In this document: piece by piece, positions 7,797 to 15,270 of the stretch | Layout: each line of letters starts with the position of its first letter | Numbering within the stretch: the first letter of the stretch is position 1 | NCBI GenBank assembly: GCA_011048585.1 | Contig: DSDS01000091.1 | Coordinates: forward strand, 1 to 17,480 | DNA length: 17,480 bases | From: Desulfurivibrio alkaliphilus | GTDB taxonomy: Bacteria > Desulfobacterota > Desulfobulbia > Desulfobulbales > Desulfurivibrionaceae | Direction: 5' to 3' | Made by a program: the position numbers and the translations under genes | The notes under the pieces: model-generated | The model's input: only the letters and a program-made list of their open reading frames with translations | Told to the model about the DNA's origin: nothing | Database searches by the model: none

Positions 7797-9170
7797 TTAG
7801 CGAGCCGGAGGCCGAGCAGGCGGCGGGCTCAACACCCCCCACTCCACCAGACGCTGCTGGGCATAACCCGACTGGCCACCGTCACGGACCTGGCGCAGGT
7901 AGAGGAGATACTCCCGGGAAGCCGCCTCGGTCTGGCCCATGTTTTCCAGGGCCACCCCTTTCAGGAATGTGATATTGGGGTTGCCGGGCAGAAGCCGCTC
8001 GTAAGCCTCAAAATAACGATGGGCGGTGGGGCTGTCGCCCAGGCCCAGCCGGGCGATACCGGCCACCTGCAGGGCTTGGGGCTCCTCGGGATAAACCGCT
8101 CGGGCGGCTTCGGCAAAACGAGCCGCGGCCTCCTTTTTGCCCAAGCCATACTGGCAGCGGGACATCAGCAGCAGGCCCGGGTAATCCTCGGGGGCCAAGG
8201 CCAGGGACTTTTGCAAGTGGGGCTCGGCCTGGACAAATCTTTCCCGCGCCATCTCCCTCTCCCCGGCCTGCTGGGCCTCGATGGCCGGCCGCAGATGGCG
8301 CAGGGCCGCAAGATTATCCTGGTAACGCTCCCGGTGGCGCGCTCGCCCCTGCTCTTCCCGGTAGCGGCTAACCACCATATTTTCGGCGGTGGCCAAACGC
8401 TCGCTGCTCATGGGGTGGGTGGAGAACATCAGCTCGAGGGCGTTGGGTTTATGCCGGGACTGCTCCATCAGCATCCGGTGCAGCCCCACCATCCCGGCGG
8501 GATTGTGACCGGCCCTGGCCGCGTATTCCATCCCCAGGTCGTCAGCTTCCCGCTCATTCTCCCGGCTGTAATGGGCCAGCAGGGCGCCGGCGGTCAACCC
8601 GCCCAAGGTTTGCACCAAGGGGGCCAGCCCCTGGCGATCCTCGGAGGTTGCCACCGCCACCCCGGCTCCCGTCACCGCCAGTTGGGCGAAAATCCCCTTG
8701 GTCATCCGCTGGGCGGCGTGGCGGGCGTTGACATGACCGATCTCATGGCCCAGCAGGGCCACCAGTTCGGCCTCATCCTCGATCTCCAGCATAATCCCGC
8801 GGGTCACCCCGACGGTGCCGCCAGGAAAGGCGTAGGCGTTGATATAGTTGGCGTTTACCACCTGGAAAGAGTAGGGCATTCCGGGCCGATGGGAATGGAG
8901 AGCCAGGCCGCTCCCCAGGGAACCCACGTAGCTGTTAAGGGCGCTGTCCCGGGAAACCCCGAAGTCGGCGGAGAACTGGTGGGGAGAGTGTTCGCGATCG
9001 ATGGCGATCTCTTGGCTCTCGGAGAGCAGCATCAACTGCTGCCGCCCGGTGACCGGATTGACCGCGCAACCACCGAGAACCAGGCCAGCGGCGGAGGCCG
9101 ACATCATGGCCAGAAAATCACGACGGGAGAGAGAGGGGCTGGAATGGCGACGATAAACAGGCTGGTTCAT
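7797..9170 (-). CDS. M48-family zinc metalloprotease with TPR repeats, predicted Tat lipoprotein (BepA-like)
   Basis: Predicted envelope zinc protease of the BepA/YfgC group, which degrades or helps assemble outer-membrane proteins (family knowledge). The 457-residue product begins with a twin-arginine signal SRRDFLAM (Arg16, Arg17) and a lipobox LGGC with Cys35, so it should be Tat-exported and lipid-anchored. Zinc motif HEIGH at 142-146, third ligand Glu206 in SRENEREAD. The C-terminal 150 residues are helical TPR-like pairs. ATG 9170 follows a TGAGG site by 6 bases; ATG 9182 would add four residues. It lies 89 bases after tyrS. BepA itself uses the Sec route, so a Tat signal here is notable. 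The gene name is withheld because orthology to bepA is not proven. Confidence 0.9.
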   Translation of the reverse strand: MNQPVYRRHSSPSLSRRDFLAMMSASAAGLVLGGCAVNPVTGRQQLMLLSESQEIAIDREHSPHQFSADFGVSRDSALNSYVGSLGSGLALHSHRPGMPYSFQVVNANYINAYAFPGGTVGVTRGIMLEIEDEAELVALLGHEIGHVNARHAAQRMTKGIFAQLAVTGAGVAVATSEDRQGLAPLVQTLGGLTAGALLAHYSRENEREADDLGMEYAARAGHNPAGMVGLHRMLMEQSRHKPNALELMFSTHPMSSERLATAENMVVSRYREEQGRARHRERYQDNLAALRHLRPAIEAQQAGEREMARERFVQAEPHLQKSLALAPEDYPGLLLMSRCQYGLGKKEAAARFAEAARAVYPEEPQALQVAGIARLGLGDSPTAHRYFEAYERLLPGNPNITFLKGVALENMGQTEAASREYLLYLRQVRDGGQSGYAQQRLVEWGVLSPPPARPPAR

Positions 9171-9259
9171 GGCGAGCCTCATGGGTGATAAAACCGAATT
9201 TGCCCCCGTATAAAATATCACTTCGGCCGGTGCCCTATTCTCCGACGGGAGCTACCAAG

Positions 9260-10489
9260 TTAACGGAAGATAACCCGGCAGAAGCGGCGCTTGCCCACCT
9301 TCAACAAAACCTCGCCGGTGGCCGGGATGGTGGTTTCCACCGCCGCGATTTTGTCGCCGTTGACGCTGACCGCCTGCTGCTGGATCATCCGCCGAGCCTC
9401 ACCGGTACCCTTGACCAGCCCGGCATCACAGAGCAGCCGCGGCAGCCACAATGGTTCAGGTTCGGCGGCCAGAACTATCTCCGGCAACTGATCGGGCAGT
9501 TGATGCTGCCTGAAGATCCGTTCAAAATTCTCCTCGGCCCGAGTTGCCGCCTCGGATCCATGGAAACGGGCCACCAGTTCACGGGCCAGGCGCTGTTTAA
9601 TCGCTTTGGGGTGAGCCTGCCCCGCCTCCATCTGGCGGCGCAACTTATCCACCTCCTCCAGGGAGAGGTCACTGAGCAGTTCATAGTAGCGGAACATCAA
9701 CTGATCGGGCATGGAGAGGGTCTTGCCGTAGATCTCATCGGCAGTTTCAGTGATCCCGATATAGTTGCCCAAAGACTTGCTCATCTTGTTGACCCCGTCC
9801 AACCCCTCCAGCAGGGGCATGGTCAGGACTACCTGGGGAGATTGGCCCCAGACCCGCTGAAGATCGCGGCCCATCAGCAGATTGAAAAGCTGATCGGTGC
9901 CACCCAGTTCGACATCGGCCTTCAAGGCCACCGAATCGTAACCCTGGATCAGGGGATACATGAACTCGTGGATCCCGATGGGTTTCTCCCCGGCGAAGCG
10001 CTGCTTGAAATCCTCCCGCTCCAGCATCCTGGCCACCGTGAGCTGGCCGGCCAGTTCGATCATCTCCCTGGAGGTTAGTTTGTTCAGCCAGTGGCTATTA
10101 AAGACCACCCGGGTTTTTTCCGGGTCGAGAATTTTGAAGACCTGCTCCTTGTAGGTCTCGGCGTTGGCCGCCACCTCCTGAGCGCTCAGGGGCTTTCTGG
10201 TCTCCGATTTACCGGTGGGATCGCCGATCATCCCGGTGAAATCGCCGATCAAAAAACAGATCTCATGGCCCAGATCCTGAAAGTGCTTCATCTTCTGAAT
10301 CAACACCGTATGGCCCAGATGCAGATCGGGAGCGGTGGGATCAAACCCCGCCTTGACCCGGAGCGGCATCCCGCTCTCCTGGGATTTACGCAACTTCTTC
10401 TCCAGATCTTCCGGGGAGATCACCTGCACCGCCCCCCGGGTCAGGTACTCCATCTGCTCACCGATGCTCAGTCTATCGCTCATCGCCAT
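9260..10489 (-). CDS. tyrS: Tyrosine-tRNA ligase
   Basis: Class I aminoacyl-tRNA synthetase charging tRNA-Tyr. The 409-residue protein has AGFDPTAPDLHLGH with the HIGH-type motif at 57-60, the tyrosine-binding region GGTDQLFNLL (196-205), KMSKS at 235-239, and a C-terminal S4-like RNA-binding domain from about 345. The layout matches the TyrS2/TyrZ-like form. Three in-frame ATGs (10495, 10489, 10483) are clustered; 10489 is preferred because AGGG lies 6 bases before it. The start is 8 bases after the rny stop, so the two are almost certainly one transcript. Substrate specificity is inferred from overall match to the TyrRS family. Confidence 0.96.
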   Translation of the reverse strand: MAMSDRLSIGEQMEYLTRGAVQVISPEDLEKKLRKSQESGMPLRVKAGFDPTAPDLHLGHTVLIQKMKHFQDLGHEICFLIGDFTGMIGDPTGKSETRKPLSAQEVAANAETYKEQVFKILDPEKTRVVFNSHWLNKLTSREMIELAGQLTVARMLEREDFKQRFAGEKPIGIHEFMYPLIQGYDSVALKADVELGGTDQLFNLLMGRDLQRVWGQSPQVVLTMPLLEGLDGVNKMSKSLGNYIGITETADEIYGKTLSMPDQLMFRYYELLSDLSLEEVDKLRRQMEAGQAHPKAIKQRLARELVARFHGSEAATRAEENFERIFRQHQLPDQLPEIVLAAEPEPLWLPRLLCDAGLVKGTGEARRMIQQQAVSVNGDKIAAVETTIPATGEVLLKVGKRRFCRVIFR

Positions 10490-10497
10490 TACCATCC

Positions 10498-12063
10498 CTA
10501 CTTGGCATACTCCACCGTTCTGCTCTCCCGGATCACCGTTACCCTGATCTGGCCGGGGTAGGTCAACTCCTCCTCGATCTTCTTGACGATATCCTTGGTG
10601 ACCAGGGCCGCCTCGGCATCACTGAGCTTGCCACTGTCCACGATCACCCGGATCTCCCGCCCAGCCTGGATGGCGTAGGACTTATCCACTCCCTTGAAGC
10701 CGTTGGCGATCTTTTCCAGATCCTCCAGGCGCTTGACGTAGGACTCCAGCATCTCCTTGCGGGCCCCGGGCCGGGCCCCGGAAAGGGCGTCGGCCGACTG
10801 GACCAGAATATCGAGCAGGCTTTCGGGGGCCACATCCTCGTGATGGGCGGCAATGGCATGGACCACCTCGGCAGATTCGCCGTACTTCTTGGCCAGATCG
10901 GCCCCGATGCTGGCATGGGACCCCTCCACCTCGTGATCCACCGCCTTACCGATATCGTGGAGCAGGCCGGCACGCTTGGCCTGTTTGACATTGATCCCCA
11001 GCTCGGCAGCCATTATTCCGCAAAGAAAAGCCACCTCCAAAGAGTGCTGCAGGCAGTTTTGACTGTAGCTGGTCCGGTACTTGAGTCGACCCAGAAGCTT
11101 GATCAGTTCGGGATTGACCCCATGGGCGCCCACGTCGAAGGTGGCCTGCTCGCCGGCCTCCCGCATCCCCACTTCCAACTCCTCGGCTACCTTATTGACC
11201 ACCTCTTCAATCCGGGCCGGATGGATTCGACCGTCGGCGATCAGTCGTTCCAGGGCCAGCCTGGCCACCTCCCGGCGCACCGGATTAAAACCGGAAAGTA
11301 TCACCGCCTCAGGAGTGTCGTCGATGATCACATCGATGCCGGTGGCCGCCTCGATGGCCCGGATATTGCGACCCTCCCGGCCAATGATCCGTCCCTTCAT
11401 CTCATCGCCGGGCAACGGCACCACCGAAACGGTTCTTTCGGCGACATAATCGCTGGCATAACGGGAGATCGCCAGGGCCAGGATATTTTTGGCCTTGCGA
11501 TCGGCCTTGAGCTTCATCTCGTTTTCAATCTTGACCACCGCCTTAGCCGCCTCCATCCGGGCCTCGCTTTCGATGGCCTCAACCAGCATCGCCTTGGCCT
11601 CGTCCCGGGAGATGCCAGCGATCTTCTCCAGCCGCCCCCGTTGCTCTTCAACCAGGGCGTCGATCTCGCGGTGGCGGGTCTTTAATTTCTCCTCCTGCCG
11701 GGCCAGGTTCTGCTCCTTCTTGATCAGCTCCATCTCCCGCTGATCCAGCAGGTCGATCTTGCGCTCCATCTGGTCCAGCTTCTGGCTCAGCCTTTTCTCC
11801 TCCTCGGCCACCTCCCGCTTACGGTCACGGATCTCCTTCTCCGCTTCCTGCTTGAACTGCAGGGCCTCGTCCCGGCTCTGGAGAGCGGCCTCCTTGCGAA
11901 TCCGGTCAGCCTCGGCCAAGGCATTCTCCACCAGCTTCCGCCCTTGGGCCTCGGCATCCTTGCGACGTCCCTCGGCGATAAATCTGCGCAACATAAAACC
12001 CGCCGCCAGACCGGCCGCCAGGCCCAGCAGGCCCACCAAAATAATCAGCACAATATTTGACAC
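10498..12063 (-). CDS. rny: Ribonuclease Y
   Basis: Membrane-anchored endoribonuclease that initiates mRNA decay (family knowledge). The 521-residue product has an N-terminal membrane helix (about 4-26), a long charged coiled coil (about 30-190), a KH domain with GRIIGREGRN at 224-233, and an HD domain with His369-Asp370 in LLHDIGKAVDHE. The length matches the family. It starts with GTG at 12063 behind an AAGGGGGGAG site. It heads the run rny-tyrS-M48-sixA-small protein. The 5' region is unusually long (444 bases to the preceding terminator), leaving room for leader regulation. Confidence 0.96.
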   Translation of the reverse strand: MSNIVLIILVGLLGLAAGLAAGFMLRRFIAEGRRKDAEAQGRKLVENALAEADRIRKEAALQSRDEALQFKQEAEKEIRDRKREVAEEEKRLSQKLDQMERKIDLLDQREMELIKKEQNLARQEEKLKTRHREIDALVEEQRGRLEKIAGISRDEAKAMLVEAIESEARMEAAKAVVKIENEMKLKADRKAKNILALAISRYASDYVAERTVSVVPLPGDEMKGRIIGREGRNIRAIEAATGIDVIIDDTPEAVILSGFNPVRREVARLALERLIADGRIHPARIEEVVNKVAEELEVGMREAGEQATFDVGAHGVNPELIKLLGRLKYRTSYSQNCLQHSLEVAFLCGIMAAELGINVKQAKRAGLLHDIGKAVDHEVEGSHASIGADLAKKYGESAEVVHAIAAHHEDVAPESLLDILVQSADALSGARPGARKEMLESYVKRLEDLEKIANGFKGVDKSYAIQAGREIRVIVDSGKLSDAEAALVTKDIVKKIEEELTYPGQIRVTVIRESRTVEYAK

Positions 12064-12507
12064 GGACTCCCCCCTTGCAGATATAGGTTATGAACAGCAC
12101 CGAAAGAGAGGAAAAGCAGGAAGAAAACGGGGAAGAGAGAGGGTGTTCGCGCAAGCCGACGCTCCCACCCGGGGTGGGAACGAGACAGAACTACCCAGAT
12201 CGGGCGGACCGCACTGGTCATCGGTTTCAACAGCAGCCCGGCAATCAACCGTCAGCCGAAAAAACGGCGATTAAAACCAGAAATTTTTACGCTTCCGTCG
12301 ACAACGGAATAGAGAACCCACCGCCAAAAGATCCTGATGTCTCGACCAATGCCGCTAAACCCGCAACCGGAACGGACAGCCCCCTCGGGAGTGGCCTGAG
12401 CGCTTGCCAAAAACCCTCAAATATCACCGGGCGCCACGCCCGCCGACTTTATGGCAGGGGACGCGACGCTTAACAAATACTGTTTCCTCTCTCGTACAGC
12501 ACTATAT
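12064..12507. other. Non-coding stretch upstream of rny
   Basis: No convincing gene in 444 bases. The plus-strand open frame 12090-12473 has no family-like features or ribosome-binding site. Visible structure: perfect 7-bp hairpin arms at 12163-12169 and 12173-12179; 6-bp arms at 12293-12298 and 12304-12309; a GCCG/CGGC pair around an A/T-run near 12255-12269. None is followed by a T-run in the rny direction, so they are not obvious terminators. The stretch is probably the promoter and 5' leader of rny. Confidence 0.5.
12448..12476 (-). promoter_or_regulatory. Candidate promoter for the rny run
   Basis: Minus strand TTGTTA (12471-12476) and CATAAA (12448-12453) with 17 bp between them, each four of six consensus. 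It lies directly after the ncRNA terminator and would give a leader of about 380 bases before the rny GTG. Only weak sequence support. Confidence 0.3.
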
Positions 12508-12531
12508 ATAAAAAACCCCGTCACCGGGGTT
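12508..12531 (-). terminator. Intrinsic terminator of the zapA/ncRNA transcript
   Basis: Minus strand: perfect 7-bp stem AACCCCG/CGGGGTT with a GTGA tetraloop, followed by a run of six T (12510-12515). It ends the transcript that includes zapA and the candidate 6S RNA and separates it from rny. Confidence 0.88.
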
Positions 12532-12539
12532 GCCACCCA

Positions 12540-12701
12540 GATAGCAGGAGCGCTCCGAAATCAGATAAAAGGGCGCCCCGAACCAAAAAATTCCCCCGCC
12601 TTTGCCGTGCCCGGACAGTGACATCGAACCTAACAGTGTTAGGTGGGCGATACCTGCGTTTCCATTTTAAGGAATTCGCCCGAAAACGAGTTCCTTGCAG
12701 A
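12540..12701 (-). ncRNA. ssrS: Structured non-coding RNA, candidate 6S RNA
   Basis: 6S RNA binds the sigma-70 RNA polymerase holoenzyme as an open-promoter mimic (family knowledge). Seen on the minus strand between zapA and a strong terminator: no open frame of note, but nested pairings that build one long interrupted rod. Outer stem: 12697-12698 with 12544-12545, AGGA 12692-12695 with 12546-12549, CTC 12688-12690 with 12553-12555. Middle stem: GGGCG 12677-12681 with 12571-12575 and AATTCC 12671-12676 with 12589-12594. Tip: CAG 12654-12656 with CTG 12616-12618, ATCG 12648-12651 with CGAT 12623-12626, and ACCTAAC 12638-12644 with GTTAGGT 12628-12634. Position directly after zapA matches the enterobacterial zapA-ssrS order. 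A TTGACA (12725-12730) lies at the right distance for a start near 12697, but its -10 is poor. Ends are approximate; the 6S identity is inferred from shape and position, not primary-sequence recognition. Confidence 0.55.
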
Positions 12702-12791
12702 AAACAGCTAGCGGTCACCCTCAATGTCAATGTTGGCTCGAAATTTTTCTGCCCGACCACAAACAAGGCAGGGGAAACTGCTAAATCTCCT

Positions 12792-13085
12792 CTAGATCTC
12801 CTCGCGGGCGGCCTGCTCAACCCGCTCGCCCAGCCGACCCAGGTGCTGCTCGACCTGTTGCCGGTACTCTTTGAACTCACGTTTAAGGCGGACATACTGA
12901 CCGGCCATGTTCAAACTGGTGAGAATGGCGGCCTTATTGGCCGGCAATCCTCGACTGTTGCCCCGGCTAACCTCCTCCAGGTGGGTCTTGACCAGCTGCA
13001 GAATCTCCTGCACATCCTCTTCAGGAGCATCGGTTAAGAGGGGGTACTCCTGGCCCAGAACTTCGAATTTAACCAGCCGTTCCAA
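12792..13085 (-). CDS. zapA: Cell division protein ZapA
   Basis: Cytoplasmic protein that bundles FtsZ filaments at the Z-ring. The 97-residue product has the ZapA beginning (L)ERLVKFEVLGQEYPL, a middle region with N-rich ANKAAILTSLNMAGQYV (about 49-65), and a C-terminal coiled coil (about 66-95). I place the start at a TTG codon, 13085, because AAGGAG lies exactly 6 bases before it; a TTG at 13112 would add nine residues with no such site. It follows the ZapB-like gene by 62 bases and precedes the candidate 6S RNA. Confidence 0.88.
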   Translation of the reverse strand: MERLVKFEVLGQEYPLLTDAPEEDVQEILQLVKTHLEEVSRGNSRGLPANKAAILTSLNMAGQYVRLKREFKEYRQQVEQHLGRLGERVEQAAREEI

Positions 13086-13091
13086 ACCCGT

Positions 13092-13097
13092 CTCCTT
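13092..13097 (-). promoter_or_regulatory. Ribosome-binding site fixing the zapA TTG start
   Basis: AAGGAG on the minus strand, 6 bases before TTG 13085. It lies inside the longer reading from TTG 13112 and so argues for the shorter protein. Confidence 0.7.
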
Positions 13098-13147
13098 AAC
13101 AAGGGTTACCAAAAACAGCGGCGCTTAGCAACAGGTTTTACGGTGGG

Positions 13148-13423
13148 CTAATCCTGCCCCGTTTCCCCGGTCACATCGGGTTGCGGAGAGGCGAAGTTGC
13201 GTTCCCATTTTTCAATGGTCTCAATCAGACCACCAACCCGGTGGCGAACCTGGTCCTTCTCCTCCCGCAGGCGGGCAAGCTCCTGCTTCAACTCACGGTT
13301 TTCCTCGCCAAGCAGCTGCAGCTGTTCACCAAGCTTTCTTTTTTCGCCGGCCACGGCATCCAGACTGCCCAGCAAATTATTGACTATCGCTTCCAGGCGA
13401 TTAAGACTCTCCACATGATCCAT
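13148..13423 (-). CDS. zapB: ZapB-like coiled-coil cell division protein
   Basis: A 91-residue, almost wholly helical protein. Leucine/charged heptads run from about residue 5 to 70 (LNRLEAIVNNLL..., then LGEENRELKQELARLREEKD), ending with an acidic, Pro-containing tail. Size and coiled-coil form suit ZapB, which links ZapA-bound Z-rings, and its place directly before zapA supports this. Coiled coils match many families by chance, so the name rests partly on context. ATG 13423 is 9 bases after GGAG; ATG 13429 is an alternative only 3 bases after it. It is probably co-transcribed with the glmU-like gene and zapA. Confidence 0.72.
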   Translation of the reverse strand: MDHVESLNRLEAIVNNLLGSLDAVAGEKRKLGEQLQLLGEENRELKQELARLREEKDQVRHRVGGLIETIEKWERNFASPQPDVTGETGQD

Positions 13424-13519
13424 GATCATAATCTCCAAAAAAAACAAAAACCAAGTTAGTTAGAAGATATTGTTCAGAATAAACATCAGCTGGCAATCTA
13501 CCTTGAGCATCCATGGCGG

Positions 13520-14536
13520 TCAAGCCATTTTAAGCTCCCCTTCCCCCGACCGCCGGTCCGCCCCCACCCTGACTCCCCGCAGGTTACTAAACGAAGGTAT
13601 TTCGGCTCCCGCTTCCAGGGTACAGTCGTGCAGTTTAACGAAGGAGTCGATCCGGCAGCCGGGGCCGATCCGGGTTTGACCGCTGATCTCAACCCCGGGG
13701 GAGATGACGGTATCCGGACCGATCTCCACTCCTTGGGCGATCAAGACGGTTTCCGGTTGCAGCAAGGTAACCCCGCTCTCCATCAACTGCCGATTCCGAC
13801 GCTGTTGCAGCAGGGCGTGGGCTCGGGCCAGTTCCACCCGGGAGTTGACCCCCAGCATCTCATCGGCATCAGGACAGCACCAGTGCCGCACCGTGCGCCC
13901 GGCGGTCACCGCTATTTCAACAATATCGGTCAGATACATCTCGTTCTGGCGATTATTGCTGCCCACCTCTCTTAAGACCTGAAAAAGAAAATCGTTGGCC
14001 ACGCAATAGACCCCGGCATTGACCTCGCCGATCTCTTTTTCCGCTTCGGAAGCATCCTTCTCTTCGACAATTCGCAACAGGCGGCCCTGGGGGTCACAAA
14101 CCATCCGGCCATAGCCGAAGGGGTCGCGCGGCCGGGCGCTGAGAACGCTCAGGGTGGCGGCGCTGCGACCGTGGATCGCCAGCAGATTTTCCAAGGTTTG
14201 AGGGCGGATCAGGGGGGTATCGCCACAGAGGATCAGGGTGGTGCCCGGCCGGCCGGCCAGCAGGTCGGCGGCGGCCAGAACGGCGTGGGCGGTGCCGTTT
14301 TGCTCCTCCTGCACGGCGATTTCCACCTCCCTCGCCGCCAGAACCCGCTGGACTTCCCGGCGCTGATGGCCAACCACCACCACGGTTTCCGCCGGCCGCA
14401 GAGGGGTCACCGCGTCCAGCACATGATCGATCATCGGGGCGAAAAAGAGCTCGTGTAACACCTTGGCCCTGGTTGAACGCATCCGGGTACCCTTGCCCGC
14501 GGCCAGCACCAGGACATGAAGCGGTAAGTTTTCCAT
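13520..14536 (-). CDS. glmU: GlmU-like GlcNAc-1-phosphate uridylyltransferase without the acetyltransferase part
   Basis: GlmU normally acetylates GlcN-1-P and then makes UDP-GlcNAc for peptidoglycan and LPS. This 338-residue protein has the complete pyrophosphorylase domain: LAAGKGTRMR (11-20), Lys25, NGTAHAV (80-86), CGDTPLI (104-110), EVNAGVYC (171-178) and GVNSRVELA (229-237). A short left-handed beta-helix follows (about 255-325, hexapeptides such as VEIGPDTVI). It ends about 120 residues before the usual 456, so the acetyltransferase active site (E. coli His363 region) is absent. The DNA after the stop does not continue it in another frame, so this is not a simple frameshift. A separate acetyltransferase would be needed; the activity could also be on another sugar phosphate. 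It heads a run with zapB and zapA. Confidence 0.82.
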   Translation of the reverse strand: MENLPLHVLVLAAGKGTRMRSTRAKVLHELFFAPMIDHVLDAVTPLRPAETVVVVGHQRREVQRVLAAREVEIAVQEEQNGTAHAVLAAADLLAGRPGTTLILCGDTPLIRPQTLENLLAIHGRSAATLSVLSARPRDPFGYGRMVCDPQGRLLRIVEEKDASEAEKEIGEVNAGVYCVANDFLFQVLREVGSNNRQNEMYLTDIVEIAVTAGRTVRHWCCPDADEMLGVNSRVELARAHALLQQRRNRQLMESGVTLLQPETVLIAQGVEIGPDTVISPGVEISGQTRIGPGCRIDSFVKLHDCTLEAGAEIPSFSNLRGVRVGADRRSGEGELKMA

Positions 14537-14569
14537 GCTCAGACAATTATCCTGCTATTTCCCGGCTTG

Positions 14570-14593
14570 AAAAAACCAGGCCCCTTATCGGGG
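14570..14593 (-). terminator. Weak terminator or attenuator before glmU
   Basis: Minus strand: CCCC (14590-14593), loop GATAA, GGGG (14581-14584), then CCTGG and a six-base T-run (14570-14575). The stem is short and the T-run is five bases away from it. It may end the upstream membrane-protein transcript, but it also lies between the candidate glmU promoter and the glmU ATG. Confidence 0.4.
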
Positions 14594-14627
14594 AGATTGA
14601 TCTGTTCCCTGCCCATCGGTCCCGCCC

Positions 14628-14656
14628 ACTATATAGCCTGCGGGCCCCGGCGACAA
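14628..14656 (-). promoter_or_regulatory. Candidate promoter for glmU-zapB-zapA
   Basis: Minus strand TTGTCG (14651-14656) and TATAGT (14628-14633, five of six) with a 17-bp spacer. Transcription would begin near 14621, about 85 bases before the glmU ATG. Confidence 0.5.
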
Positions 14657-14685
14657 GCGGCTAATAATCTGTGCCGCCCGCCGGC

Positions 14686-15270
14686 TCACATCTCTCCGCC
14701 CAGGAGCAGGTAACAAATAAAGTGAAAAGAGGAGAAAAGGGCAAAGAGCAGCAGCAGCGCAAGCGAGCTGACCAGGGCGCCCTGCCGCAGATCGGCCACC
14801 GGAGCCGCCAGGCCGGGGTAACCGCGAAAAAGTCCGGCCAGGGTCGCGACCAGGCCAAAGAAAACGGCGGTCAGAAGGGTTCCGTAAATGGCAAAACTGA
14901 TATAGCCGTATTCGGGTTGCAGAATGCAGAAGGGACAATTGTGAAAAGGGATGGCGTAAATGTAGGATGAGATGGCCACCGTCACCGCCAGCAGCGCCCC
15001 GGTGGCGCACATCGCACCACTGAGTACCTCGGCAAAACTATCGGCAGCCATGACAAAGAGAACCAGGCCGGTGATCTGGATGGCCAGGGCGTAGGCAACC
15101 AGAGTGGACGAGAGCCAGATTTCACTCTCCAGATCAACTTGGAGGCCGTCATCACTGGCCGGATTCCAGTGGCGGATCACGCGCAGCGTACTACGGGCAG
15201 CCACCGCCAGCAGAAAAATCACCAGCAGGCCGCTAAGGCTCAGGGCCAGGCTCCAGCTGTTCAGCAGCAT
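14686..15270 (-). CDS. Polytopic membrane protein with a CPFC motif, linked to an ABC transporter
   Basis: I do not assign a named family. The 194-residue product has about five hydrophobic segments (near 8-26, 52-76, 83-107, 123-149, 166-190). Two cysteine-containing motifs stand out: GAMCATG with Cys88, and HNCPFCILQ with Cys112 and Cys115 in a CxxC arrangement, which could be redox-active or metal-binding. Its first 10 bases overlap the end of the ABC ATPase remnant, so it was the next gene in that operon. The two motifs lie only about 24 residues apart and could once have been further apart, but this cannot be shown from one sequence. Without the transporter it may no longer function. Confidence 0.75.
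   Translation of the reverse strand: MLLNSWSLALSLSGLLVIFLLAVAARSTLRVIRHWNPASDDGLQVDLESEIWLSSTLVAYALAIQITGLVLFVMAADSFAEVLSGAMCATGALLAVTVAISSYIYAIPFHNCPFCILQPEYGYISFAIYGTLLTAVFFGLVATLAGLFRGYPGLAAPVADLRQGALVSSLALLLLFALFSSFHFICYLLLGGEM

Noticed and set aside
7437..9188. 583-codon open frame on the plus strand
   Set aside because: It lies antisense to sixA and the M48 protease, both of which show family motifs. It is rich in Gly/His/Gln from reversed GC-rich codons and has no recognisable domain.
10840..11685. 281-codon open frame on the plus strand
   Set aside because: It is antisense to the KH and HD domains of RNase Y.
12090..12473. 127-codon open frame in the rny leader
   Set aside because: No ribosome-binding site, family pattern or hydrophobic core; the region has hairpins and a promoter for the other strand.
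12601..12660. GGTTCGAT resembling a tRNA/tmRNA T-loop
   Set aside because: The flanking bases do not form a T-stem and there is no acceptor stem or CCA; the bases fit the tip hairpin of the ncRNA instead.
12697..12752. GCAGAAAA/TTTTCTGC 8-bp inverted repeat around 40 bases
   Set aside because: It overlaps the likely ncRNA start and competes with its outer stem; no T-run, so not a terminator. It may be chance in an A/T-rich spot.
12618..13037. 139-codon open frame on the plus strand over zapA and the ncRNA
   Set aside because: It is antisense to zapA and crosses the structured RNA; no motif.
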